Shown here piece by piece: positions 22,219 through 32,215 of a stretch of DNA of 64,000 nucleotides. Origin of the DNA: Hypomyces perniciosus (Eukaryota > Ascomycota > Sordariomycetes > Hypocreales > Hypocreaceae); contig SPDT01000002.1 in assembly GCA_008477525.1 (NCBI GenBank), positions 1,364,001-1,428,000 on the forward strand, in the 5' to 3' direction. Made by a program: the position numbers and the translations under genes. Position 1 is the stretch's first letter, and the number at the start of each line of letters is the position of its first letter. The notes beneath the pieces are model-generated. The model was not told the DNA's origin. It ran no database searches and was given only the letters and a program-made list of their open reading frames with translations.

Positions 22219-23980
22219 TTATATAAACTACTGCGCCTTAAATGCAATAATGCAGTAAGATCGCTACCCCCTCCCCCTTTTTTTGAAAACCTTTAATAGT
22301 TTAATAAAAGTAAAGTAGTTTATAAAGTTAAATATAATAGCTGCATTTTATAAAATTAAAGTTATAAAAAGAAAAGAATATAAGACTGTATTCTATATAT
22401 ACTATAGCCTATATAAATAGCAGGTAATTCCATTTAAATTTACTGGCGCACTAATAGTATTCTAATAGTATATTAATTAAGTACTACACCCCTTTTTAAA
22501 CGATTTTGCGTCTATATACCTTAATAATATCCTAATCTATACCGATAGGTTATAAAAGGACTATATAAAAAAGGTCTAGCGAGTTTTACGCGCCTTTACT
22601 AATACTAGGCTATACCTAGATCCTAAAAAGTGCATATTTATATAGAAAGAGATTAAATACTTTAGGTTTATTATATATACTAGTAAAAGAATTGCCTGTA
22701 ACTTTAAAAAGCAGTAAACTATTAGTAAGTAGCAGGCACCTATAACAGTAATAGGAGTCTGAAACTTTTTTAGCTTTATTAATTACTATTAGATATTTAT
22801 CCCCGGGTTCTTTTAAATAGCTTACCTGCTTATAAGGCTAATTAAAAAAGGGACCCCTTTTTAATAAAAAGGTATAAAAGAAGCAGCTTTTTAAGAGTTT
22901 AAATGCCTCTTTATTAAAGCCCTTATACTATAAGCTTAAAATCCTATAAAATATACTTTTATTGAAATAGATTATTTAAGATATACTTTAAAAGGAGTCC
23001 TCCTATAAAAGAATAAAAAAGGAGAATATTACGCTATAGCTTACTACTTATAAAAGCTAAGCCCTGTTAAATATAACTATCCTATCTACAATAAGGAAAT
23101 ACTGGCAGTAATTCGCTGTTTAAAAGAGTAGAGAGTAGAGCTATATAGCTGCGACCCCTTTATAGTTATTTCAGACTATAAGAACTTGCAGTTCTTTATA
23201 ACGCGCAGGAAACTCTCTAAACGACAGACGCGCTAGGCAGAGTTCCTTTCCTAGTTTGATTTTATAATCTAATATAGGCCAGGCAGTAAGGCAGCCGCTC
23301 CTGATGTATTAAGCTGCAGGGAACAAGACCTTCCATTTAATAAAGGCGATAAGCGCAAACTAAGCTACTATATATAACTTATCCCAGCTGCACCAGTAAT
23401 ATAGAGATTTAAAGATAGCGATACTGATCTCCCTTTAATGCATGTATTTAACGGAAATAAAGAACTATAGGACCTATAGAACCTAATGATTTAAAAGGAC
23501 CTAGTATATTAACAGGTATATACTGCAGTTAAGAAAAAAAAGCGCTCCCTCCTTGTAAACCTTTAACTTAAAGTATAGATATTAGAATATATAATCGATA
23601 AAGAATAGAGATTAATATTCTAAGACTATATCTAGGTACCGGCTATAATTAAAGAAGAAAGCGAAATGCTGCGCACTTATATTATGCAAGCAGAACACGA
23701 CGCTGCAGTTTTAGGCCACCTAGGTTATAATAGAACTTTAGCTATTATTTCCTATAGGTTTTTTTAGCTAGGAATTAGCAGTATAATCCGACAATTCCTC
23801 TGTAACTACAGTATATATAAAAGAGGAAAGGTATAGAGAAGCTATAAGCGAGGACTCTTTAAACTATTACCTATTCCCTAGTATATCTGCAGTAACTTAG
23901 CTATAAACTTTATAGTTAACCTATTACTTATAGGATTAATATAGGTATAATACCTTTAGGTTATTATTGACTAGTTTACT

Positions 23981-24561
23981 TGTTGAAATAACAAGGTTAT
24001 ACTGAACCTCATTTAAGTGCAGCTTCTAGGAAGGTGCACCCAACGCAGTAATGAGGAAACGACTGAGAGTCTAGTTGGGTTAACAATGGATGAACAATTG
24101 AATTGTAAACGATCTAATAGCTAGAAGCTATAGAATATCTAGTGTATGTGCGGCTGGTGTAGAAGTGAATTGTATGAACAATAGCTTTGTCTTCTACAAT
24201 AGTCCTCCGACTAAATAATAGGAATGCGGCGGCAGAATTAGGTTCGTGGCCCTATTCCTATTTTCCGCAAAATTCATTTGTATGGGAAATCGGCCAAATC
24301 GACTCACGGCCATACAAACAGGAAACCATTTTAGTCAGATTTTTCACAATAGCTATTGTGGCCATTGTATTGAGTCTAGGGTAGGCGGGATAGCTGGTCC
24401 TAGCTCAATTGTTATCGTTGAAGATAACAGAAATTTCCTGACTTACACCGAAGTTCCTCCGGAACTCGGTCCTAGCGTCGGGCCTAATTCCGGGTCAAGC
24501 CAGAATAGGAAGGTTACCCAAATACACTAAAATCCTTACTTTTTAGCCCTCCTTTTTAATA
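23981..24561 (+). repeat. Solo LTR, 580-bp family, TSD TTACT
   Basis: Begins TGTTGAAATAACAAGG and ends CCTTTTTAATA (ACA in the other copy, so one C-to-T change). TTACT flanks it (23976-23980 and 24562-24566). It is inserted in the integrase-coding part of the old gypsy copy. A second copy in the opposite orientation is at 58626-59205. The short open frames at 24187-24384 and 24246-24530 lie within the LTR and are not genes. Strand is nominal, since no internal region of this family is present. Confidence 0.93.
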
Positions 24562-25638
24562 TTACTAAAAATATTACCTTTAAAGTAATAGAAAGTATAA
24601 AGGTAAAAGTATATATAAAGAGGTTCCTTTAATGCTACTATTAGTTTTATAGGATACCTTAGTTTATAGTTAGCGACTAAGGATTTAATTAAACTAGCCG
24701 CTTTTAAAAAGCTTTCTGTAAACTAGTAGGAACCTAGTAATACCTAAGTATAGTATATTACCTATAGACTGATAGCGGACTAGAGAGGAGTAACTAAAAG
24801 ATCTAAATATACTTTAAAGTATATATAGACTACTCCTAGAGCAATTAAGGAGACCTCCTCCCAGCAGTATAACTAGCTTTAAATAACCGCGAACATACAG
24901 CTATCTAAATAAACCCCTTTTTCCTTAAATACAGCTACTATATAAAACCCCTTTAGCTATATATAAAAGAAAATAAAGCTATTAAATTAAAGGACTTAAA
25001 GGAAAAAGCTGTAAAAGAAATAGTTAAAAGACTAAAAAGAGTAACTGCCTTTACCTAAACAGCATTTACCGCTATATAATAACGCTATAAAGACTCCGTA
25101 AACCAGCAGTAAGGCCCCTTTAAGAGATATAAAGTAGGAGATAAAGTCTGGCTATACCTCGGCAACTATAATACTCCTTAGCCTTCTAAAAAGCTTAATG
25201 CTTTATATTATAAGTATACAGTAATAAAGGTTATTAGCCTTTATATAGTGGAACTAGGTGTATTAACTGGTATATACCCGCGATTTTACGTTAACCTGTT
25301 AAAAAGAGTGGCCGATAACCCCTTTCCGGGCCAGATTTTAGATAACCCTTAACTACTACTAATATAAGTAGATGGCAAGGATGAATGGGAAGTTAAAGAG
25401 GTCCTTTGTGCAAGGACTAAGCAGTAAGGTCGCAGCTTTTTCTGCGAAGCATTAATATAGTGGAAAGGATATATAAAGCTAACCTAAGAACCGATATATA
25501 TACTTGAAAATATAGCAGCCCTCGACAACTATATATCTAAATATAGCCTAATCGAATCTAATAATAGGCTACTTAACAGCTATACGCCAGCAAAGCAACG
25601 GCGCCTAAGGAGAGAGCCACTATAAAAAGGGGGGGTAA

Positions 25639-25864
25639 TGTCACAGGCTAGGCCATATCTCCCGGAATTACGACTATGCCAAATCCGGAAATACAACTAA
25701 TACTAGACCGCTTACCTAATTAGGAAACCACCTCGGCCATAACCCTATACGCATAACTATATAATGCATATATAGCTAGTATAGAGCTTCCTTCCTTCAG
25801 CTATAGATAGACAATACAGAGGTGCCCTAACTGCGTGCTTTCCAGTTAGGCTACACCCGTTACA
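25639..25864 (+). repeat. 3' LTR of the old copy
   Basis: TGTCACAGGCTAGG to CCGTTACA, much less RIP-mutated than the 5' LTR of the same element. Followed by the target duplication AGAAC. Confidence 0.93.
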
Positions 25865-26820
25865 AGAACAAGTTAAAATTATAAATTACCTTAAAGCTTA
25901 AACGGACAGCGTTAGCAGTCAAGCAATAATAGCGCAAAATAAACCAAGAGTAGTGGTTTAAATAAAGGCAATAAACAGTATAACTTATTAAAAAAGTGAA
26001 AGGGAGAAGGGGAGGTAGATAATAATAGTAATAAAAGTATTCTAAAAAATAAATACTTTAAAGTTAAGGCCACTATATGCAAGAAATATAATATATAGTA
26101 TTACCTTACTACCCTATATAATATATAAAACTTTAAGCTAGCGCTGCTAGGTAATAAAAGAAAGGCAGGAGAGATTAACTTTCTCTTTTAAATATATAGG
26201 TATACTGTTAATGCCAACTATACTAAATAGCTATTTCTCAATACAGCGTTTAAATATATTTAAAAGGGCGGTATAGCAGCATATACAGTTTATATAAGGG
26301 ATTTAAAACGCTAAAGGATACTATACGGAATAATAAGGATAGCTGGATAATACAGGCGATAAAGGTAATATCTATAAGGTAGAATGCTTGCTTGCAAGTT
26401 AAGGAATAGGCCTGTTTCTTTTAAAGCAGTTTATTAATAGCACTACCAGCTAATAAATATAATAGATAAGTAGATGCTTAGATAATTTATTAGGCGATAA
26501 AACTGTATTTATTAACGAGTATGGGAGTATATTATTTGTCGAGCTTATCCTAAAACAATTATTGTTAAAACTGTTAGCGACTGTCTGTAATACTTCGCTT
26601 GCTTGTTTTGTGTTTTTTATTGCGATATTAGAGTACCCAAAGATGACAGGGGCCTTGTGTCCGAGGCGGCTTAGACTAAAGGAATAGTTAGCACTCAGTT
26701 CGCAGCATAGACAAAGACCGCCTGCCATAAGCGTACCTGTACAGTATACTTCGCACTCCGCTGCTCCCTGGCTCTTACCGCCTACTGCATTTGAGCAACC
26801 CACTCTTATTCACCGCCTGC
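25865..26820. other. Transition from RIP-degraded DNA to the gene island; doubtful ORF at 26450-26803
   Basis: To about 26450 this is AT-rich decayed repeat, the continuation of 14066-14433. The reverse strand at 26450-26803 has a 117-codon open frame, with a cysteine-bearing N-terminal half and an Asn/Ile-rich C-terminal half that runs into AT-rich sequence. It resembles nothing I recognise, has no signal peptide, and may be chance. Confidence 0.35.
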
Positions 26821-26987
26821 CCCTCAGAGACGTTTGTTCCACACTAGTATATTTATAGCGGGCGGTGAGGAATAGTGGATCCCTTAAATAGGGCAATTGG
26901 TAAGAACCAAGGAACTCGGTTTGCGAGCCCTTGAACGGGGGAACACTCTCCGGTTCCCGGATCGCTGTCCAGAGCCTTGAGGAACAA

Positions 26988-27031
26988 AGGTTAGAGGTCG
27001 GAGGTTAGAGGTCGGAGGTCGGAGGTTGGAG
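26988..27031 (+). repeat. Short tandem of GAGGTCG/GAGGTTA units
   Basis: About six imperfect heptamer units (GGAGGTC, GAGGTTA and variants) lie in the non-coding sequence about 450 bases upstream of the aldehyde dehydrogenase gene. Function unknown. Confidence 0.7.
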
Positions 27032-27384
27032 GGTATCCACTATTTGCTCGCGAGATGGTGCTACGTATGAAAACAAAACAATAATACCATGCATGCTGTA
27101 CGGAGTATTATATCCGTGTTCTATACGGAGTACAAGCTTACTCCGACGACCCGTATTTTCTTGTCACCCCCCTCCGGAGTTAAGCCCTACCGCATGTGAA
27201 GCTCGTGTGGCAAGTGGGGGATTCCACAGAGCGTGTCAGACCAACCAGCCACAACCGCATTAGGAATTTGCTGAAATAAATCCAGGCTTCTTACTGGTCA
27301 GCCAGATTGGCTCATCATCATCAGTCAGACCAGACATGGCAATGCTCACTCACTCACTCACTCAAATGTCACGGAGCTGACATC

Positions 27385-27390
27385 TATAAA
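27385..27390 (+). promoter_or_regulatory. TATA box of the aldehyde dehydrogenase gene
   Basis: TATAAA lies 92 bases upstream of the ATG, followed by a C/T- and A-rich leader with few G residues, typical of filamentous fungal promoters. A (CTCA)n run sits just before it at about 27345-27364. The ATG context is CCCACCATGA. Confidence 0.55.
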
Positions 27391-27476
27391 GTCTCAACAA
27401 CCAACCTCATGTCCCAAGTCCATTCTCCCAAACTCAAGTAAATCTTCAACTCACTCTCACCTCACCACTGCCCACC

Positions 27477-29013
27477 ATGAATGCCGACAAGCAAGAATTC
27501 GAGTCTCGCCTTTTCATCAACAATCAGTTCGTCCACGCCAAGTCAGGACGCTCCATCAGCGTCTACAATCCTGCAAATGACGAACTCGTTGGAAAGGCCG
27601 AAGTTGCCGGCCCCGAGGATGTAGAGGCGGCCGTGGAAGCTGCCTCTGCCGCCTTCAAGGGCGAATGGTCAACCTTCTCTGGCATGAAGAGAAGAGAGTG
27701 CATCGTCAAGTTTGCCGAGCTCATCGAGAAGCGCATCCCCGAGATAGCGCGAGCTGACACCCTGTCCATGGGAGCTCCCATCATGTTCACACAAAACTTT
27801 TTTGGTCCGTGGGTTGTGAATACCCTCAAAGCGAACGCTGGGTATGCGGACAAGATTGAGGGCCAGAGCTTCTCAGATCAAGATGACGGCTTCTACAAGG
27901 TAACTGGCCAATTGTGTATATGTATATACATATATACATAAATTTCTGATGCATATGGCTGACATGTGGCAGATTGTTGAATGGAGTCCTGCTGGTGTAT
28001 GTGCTTCCATTTCTACCTGGAATGCTGGCCTTGTCTACTTTGCTGCCAATGTTGGAGCCGCCCTCGCCTCCGGTAACACCATGATCTACAAAGCGTCTGA
28101 AAAGGCACCCTTCAACGCCCTTCTCATTGCGGACTTAATACCGGAAGCCGGCTTCCCGCCTGGCGTTCTGAACATCATATCTGGCGACGGCGAAACCGGA
28201 GCCCTTTTAGCATCCCACATGCAGATTCGTGTTCTCGCGTTCACCGGCTCGGCTCCTACGGGCAAGAAGATCGCCGAACTTGCGGCCAAGAGCAACTTGA
28301 AGAAGACGGTTCTCGAGCTGGGCGGCAAGGCCCCTGGTATAGTGTTCGACGACTGCAACATGGAGAACTTTCTTGCCACGTGTGGTGATCGTTTTGCAGC
28401 TATTAACGGTCAAGCATGTACTTCCAGCACTCGAATCTTAGTCCAGTCATCTATAGTCGAAGAGGTTACTCAGAAGCTGAAAGAGAGATTCGAGAGAGTA
28501 GAAGCCATTGTTGGTGGCGATCCTATGGTACCGACCAACATGGTCGGTACTCTTGCCGGACCAAAGCAGCTGGAGCACGTCTTACAGGGTATTGAGTTGG
28601 GCAAGGAAGGCGCCAAGATACTCACAGGAGGCGCACGCAAGGGTACCAAGGGCTGCTACGTGCAACCTACAATTTTTGTTGATGTCAAGGATGATGCTAG
28701 GATTTGGCGCGATGAGGTGTACGGTCCTGTTGTGCTAATCAAGTCCTTCGAGACTGAAGAGGACGCCATTAGGATGGGCAACGACACCGAGTATGGACTG
28801 GCGGCGCAGATCTTCACCAAGGACATCGCAAGAGCACTGCGGGTGGCTAGGAAGATGGACGTTGGAATAGTTACCATCAACTCTGGAGGCGTGGGAGATT
28901 TACAGTCCGCATTTGGAGGAGTGAAGGGTAGCGGTCTTGGACGCACGGGAGGGTGGTATGGTGTGCGGGAGTTTATGGAACCCAAGACCATTAAGGTAAA
29001 CATGGGTGCTTAG
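27477..29013 (+). CDS. NAD(P)+-dependent aldehyde dehydrogenase, two exons
   Basis: Oxidises an aldehyde to a carboxylic acid; the substrate cannot be told from sequence. Exons are 27477-27899 and 27973-29013. The 73-bp phase-0 intron starts GTAACT, has branch site CTGAC at 27959-27963 and ends CAG. The spliced protein has 487 residues, normal for the family. Landmarks are N158 in the STWN oxyanion motif, K181 in the cofactor site, FTGS at 231-234, general base E256 in LELGGK and catalytic C290 in GQACTSS, with a conserved C-terminal GGVKGSGLGR-like segment. No signal or targeting peptide is evident, so the protein is probably cytosolic. The gene is intact and of normal codon use. It resembles the broad aldehyde/salicylaldehyde-type ALDHs; finer naming is not justified. 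Confidence 0.95.
27900..27972 (+). other. Intron of the aldehyde dehydrogenase gene
   Basis: GTAACT donor, CTGAC branch nine bases before the CAG acceptor. It includes a TATA-rich stretch with in-frame stops. Removing it joins GFYK to IVEWSPAG in frame, restoring the conserved ALDH sequence. Confidence 0.93.
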
Positions 29014-29340
29014 ATAGTTAATGAGTTATTTTTCCCTTTCTAAGTTTGTGTAGAAGCGGAGAGCTGGAGATTGATTCATTGCCATTGGTGAGGCAAACAC
29101 CCCGCAGAGTCAATAGCTAGATGAAGGCAAATTTGCCAGGTGCCTTAGGAGGACATCTTATTGCAAATATATTAGACCTGACTAGACTGGTACCAAGTGC
29201 CGATTCCTTTGCCCTAATCATGCTCACTGAAACCACTCCTTAGCTCAAAATGCTCGTACACCCCCCCCCTCCTGAACCGACACCCAATCTGCTACCTATT
29301 ATCCACCAGTCCCAATCGCCATTTAGCTGCTTCCATTTGC

Positions 29341-29724
29341 CTAGTAGTAGTAGCAACGGAAGGATTGAAAGTCGCCAGCGTTGAATAGGCAGTTCCACTC
29401 CCACTGGCTGTTGGCATTATACCCGCTATACTGGACGGTGGCGTAATCACCGCTACATCCCTGGTTGTAGTACATCTGGCACATGCAGAAGCCATCGCCA
29501 GCCCAGCAGTTGGCAATGTTCACAGAGCTGCCGTAATGGTAATTGTAACAGTTCTGGCCGTTGGTGGCCATTGAGTCCGCCCAGGACACCTGAACGTTCT
29601 GGAGGTAGCTACTGCAGCCGTGGTCCGAATAATAGTTTAACTGCATCTGAGATGCATTGCAGAAAGTGGGAAGAAAAGTCGATAACAGCGTCAGCGCCGC
29701 GAGAAAGCTGCGGAATGTCTGCAT
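29341..29724 (-). CDS. Small secreted cysteine-rich protein, effector-like
   Basis: 127 residues from the ATG at 29724. An in-frame ATG 19 codons upstream would put a polar tail before the signal peptide and is less likely. Residues 1-24 form a clear signal peptide (MQTFRSFLAALTLLSTFLPT, cleavage probably after CNA). The mature part of about 103 residues is rich in Tyr, Asn, Gly and Ser and holds eight cysteines, enough for four disulfides, ending in RCYYY. There is no membrane segment and no GPI-type tail. It converges with the aldehyde dehydrogenase gene, whose stop is 327 bases away. Size, secretion and cysteine content resemble fungal effectors or extracellular binding proteins. I do not recognise a named family, so function is unknown. 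Confidence 0.85.
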   Translation of the reverse strand: MQTFRSFLAALTLLSTFLPTFCNASQMQLNYYSDHGCSSYLQNVQVSWADSMATNGQNCYNYHYGSSVNIANCWAGDGFCMCQMYYNQGCSGDYATVQYSGYNANSQWEWNCLFNAGDFQSFRCYYY

Positions 29725-29886
29725 TGTGTGAAGAAAAGGTATCCGACAGAGAGGGCTTCCTAAACTCCGATAGGTTAACATCTACCTCATCAGCAGCTTT
29801 GCCAGGGATTGGAGGGTTCTAAGATGTCAAAGGGCGTTTAAAGGGCTCTGGCAAGAGAAGCATGGCTTACAGACGAATAGAGAGAG

Positions 29887-30003
29887 GTGAGTATAATATG
29901 CTAGATATTCGTCAAAGAATAGATTCTGAGATTTGGAAAAAGTGAGAGATAAGTAAAATATGCTAGATATTCTTCAAAAGATGGACTCTGAGTTTTGGGA
30001 CAA
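29887..30003 (+). repeat. Two-unit imperfect tandem repeat of about 60 bp
   Basis: Units 29887-29941 and 29942-30003 share GTGAG, ATATGCTAGATATTC and the GATTCTGAG/GACTCTGAG block; a third, weakly related start (GTGAGAGAGG) follows. It lies upstream of the small secreted protein gene. Confidence 0.7.
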
Positions 30004-31094
30004 GTGAGAGAGGCAAAGACACAGATATGTATTCAGGAGGGTTGGCTCCGAGGCTCTCTAGGTCCACATTCCCCTTGCGACTAACATGACTCTGCCTCCG
30101 ACAGAAAGTTTAGAGACTTTGGCAAGGTGTATCATCCCTCTTTAATTTTACATTCGCTTCGCCTAAATCCTTCGTTAGTGATTAGTCAATGGTACATAGG
30201 AGAAAGATAGGAATATTAGAGAATGTAAGTTCTGGATAAACATAGGAATAGATTTAGGCAATGTGTGACTATGAGCGATATTCTGTAGCAATTAAGCGAC
30301 CTATTAAGATGCGGTATTTATTAAATATCAGCCCCCAAATACTAACACTGAATGTGATAGTGAAATTAAAGATCGTTTAGTCTATATAAAGTAAGAGTAT
30401 AGAGTATAGAGTACTCTGTATATGCGTCATATTTTATACCCATCTTGCTCTGCCGTTAGCACTGCCTTGTAAGCTAAAATTAAACCAACTACTCCGTAAC
30501 TTCCGGAGGCAAAGCTAATGACGACGTTCGGGATTTTACTAGTTATGGCCTTTCTATGAATTGGGAAATACGGTTCTAATAATTCGGCAAAGACTAGTAT
30601 CCTTACTCCGAACTTAAATCGAGGAGGTGAGGCTTTTTCCTGGCTTATTGGCTGCTTACTGCGGGAATTTCTGCAATGAACAAGTCTATATACCAACCGT
30701 AAGTTACCATTCTATCAAAACCTATGTGTATCAATACCTTTGATGACATAGTTACAAGGCTAATTTTCGGTCTCCTGACGAGATTGGAAATGAAGGGAGT
30801 GGTGGCGGATGGCTAGATGCGATAGAAAGCTCATACGGCCTGGTTTCAGGCGGCTCTACGGAGTACGGATAGGAACCAAGGCCTTTGGAGTCTGATGAAC
30901 GAGACCTGCACGCATACATAAAGGGGAAGCGCTCCTCAACCGCCTCTGTCTCATCAGTGCGGGCATCTCGCAAATACCATACAACCCACGTTTCGTCAAC
31001 TTCAAAATCGTACTCTGGTCAATCAATTCTTGTGCCCTTGCCTATTACTTAATACCAAATATTCCTTCTCAGGCCACTCCTGACGCCAGGCATA
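30004..31094. other. Intergenic sequence, no supported gene
   Basis: Normal to AT-rich composition. Short open frames on the minus strand at 30427-30696 and 30752-30973 have no recognisable domain or start context and are treated as chance. TACGGAGTA-like palindromic motifs occur near 30414 and 30856. The last few hundred bases probably include the promoter of the next gene. Confidence 0.5.
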
Positions 31095-31968
31095 ATGTCA
31101 AGCAGAAACAGAGCCTCCAGGCTCACCTACGGCTCTTCTATGCTGCCGTTACTCTTAGGCAGCCTTGTTGCCATAATTGCATCAGCATCAGCATCGCCGA
31201 CGCAACTCTCAGCCATCTCCACGAACCCTGGTGCTGCAAATCGCACCAAGATGTTCACGGCGGAAGATCTCCATGCCAATGTCATGTCTAAACTTTCGCC
31301 TGAAAAGATCACCACGTCGTCGGAATTCAAGTCATCCGATTTCCTGTCTAGGCACGCTAGTCTTAACACTACAGATGAGCGGACCTTCTACTTGAGTGAC
31401 ACCCGCAGCTGGATCACTTTGGATGGCCCTGTTCTGCCTACTGTAGAGAACGACACTCTGAACGCTCGCGAGTTTTGTCCACCCACCACCGAGAGGGCCC
31501 TCCTCTTCGCTCACTCGTACTGGTCTCCTTGGCAGCATATGACTGCATGTTCGTTTTCCGGCAAGGGCGAGGGCGGTAGCGTATACTACAGCGAGGAGCA
31601 GTCAATATCCACAACACACGGCGGGGGGTGAGCATGCTGCCCTTCAAACGTTCATAAAGATCTCTCTGACACATATTAGGATCTCTGGTGATTGGTCTTC
31701 CATAATTTCGCTCGGGTTCGACTTCTCTGTGTCAGAGGAACATGGCATCGCGACCGGATACTATTGCAATTTCGGTCCCAATGACGCCGCTCAGGTTTGG
31801 GGACGCCATGTGATGGGTTGGGCTCAGGTGAGGCAACGAGCATGCAACGCTTGCGGTGTATGTTACAGCACCACTGTCGGATTCGTTGACTCCCCAGCAG
31901 CGGGCGATGGGTCCTGGTCGCAATTTGGTTGCACCACCTCGGCAGCAGGAGGACAGCTGAGGTGCTGA
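31095..31968 (+). CDS. Secreted cysteine-rich protein of unknown function, two exons
   Basis: Exons are 31095-31627 and 31680-31968. The 52-bp intron has donor GTGAGC, branch CTGAC at 31666-31670 and acceptor TAG. Splicing yields 273 residues. The N-terminus has a basic stretch then a hydrophobic core (MLPLLLGSLVAIIASASA), a signal peptide; an ATG at codon 16 (31140) is an alternative start. A propeptide-like, Ser/Thr-rich region with N-glycosylation sites (NRT, NTT, NDT) follows. The C-terminal half, from about residue 125, holds eight cysteines, alternating Ser/Thr-rich strand-like segments around the splice junction, an aromatic W-G-RHVMGW segment and a CNACGVC cluster. I recognise no named domain. 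The gene is intact, faces the helicase pseudogene, and is probably an extracellular or virulence-related protein, by inference only. Confidence 0.82.
31628..31679 (+). other. Intron of the secreted cysteine-rich protein gene
   Basis: GTGAGC donor, CTGAC branch ending nine bases before the TAG acceptor, 52 bp. Without splicing the frame stops at once (TGA at 31629-31631). With splicing the frame continues through the cysteine-rich C-terminus. Confidence 0.88.
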
Positions 31969-32215
31969 TGTTTTCTTTTTGAGGCTGGCTGCTGAGGGAA
32001 CCGCATCAAGTTATGACGCGGGAAGACTAGGGATAATACAAAGGCAACTTTTTTTAGGTATTGTGTAAGCGAGTAAATTGGCTCAATGCATTTCCTTTTT
32101 GTGGACTGGACGCCTTGATAACAATCCGCGGGCTGACCATACTAAGATTGCCGGAATTGTCGCATGTGAGGTTCCCCGAAGAGTCGCGAGACAAGCCACC
32201 AACAGGTTCGCGGTA

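Larger units (their letters stand above)
14434..25864 (+). mobile_element. Old RIP-degraded copy of the 5420-bp Ty3/gypsy family, carrying two nested insertions
   Basis: 226-bp LTRs lie at 14434-14659 and 25639-25864, flanked by the perfect duplication AGAAC (14429-14433 and 25865-25869). The internal sequence follows the intact copy at 16799-22218 codon for codon but with C-to-T and G-to-A changes and many stops. It is broken at 16798/22219 by the intact copy (TSD TTATA) and at 23980/24562 by a solo LTR (TSD TTACT). Subtracting the two insertions and their duplicated sites leaves exactly 5420 bp, equal to the intact copy, so the decay left no net indels. A polypurine tract with a run of G precedes the 3' LTR (about 25624-25638). 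Confidence 0.95.

Noticed and set aside
26450..26803. 117-codon minus-strand open frame as a gene
   Set aside because: Kept only as a doubtful note: the C-terminal half is AT-driven, and no recognisable domain or promoter is seen.
26885..26975. Possible tRNA gene (GGTTCCCGG-type arm and folded appearance)
   Set aside because: No complete cloverleaf can be drawn: the T arm lacks the GTTCRA core, and acceptor ends do not pair.
30427..30973. Two short minus-strand open frames (89 and 73 codons)
   Set aside because: No domain, no secretion signal, poor start context and no splice logic connecting them.
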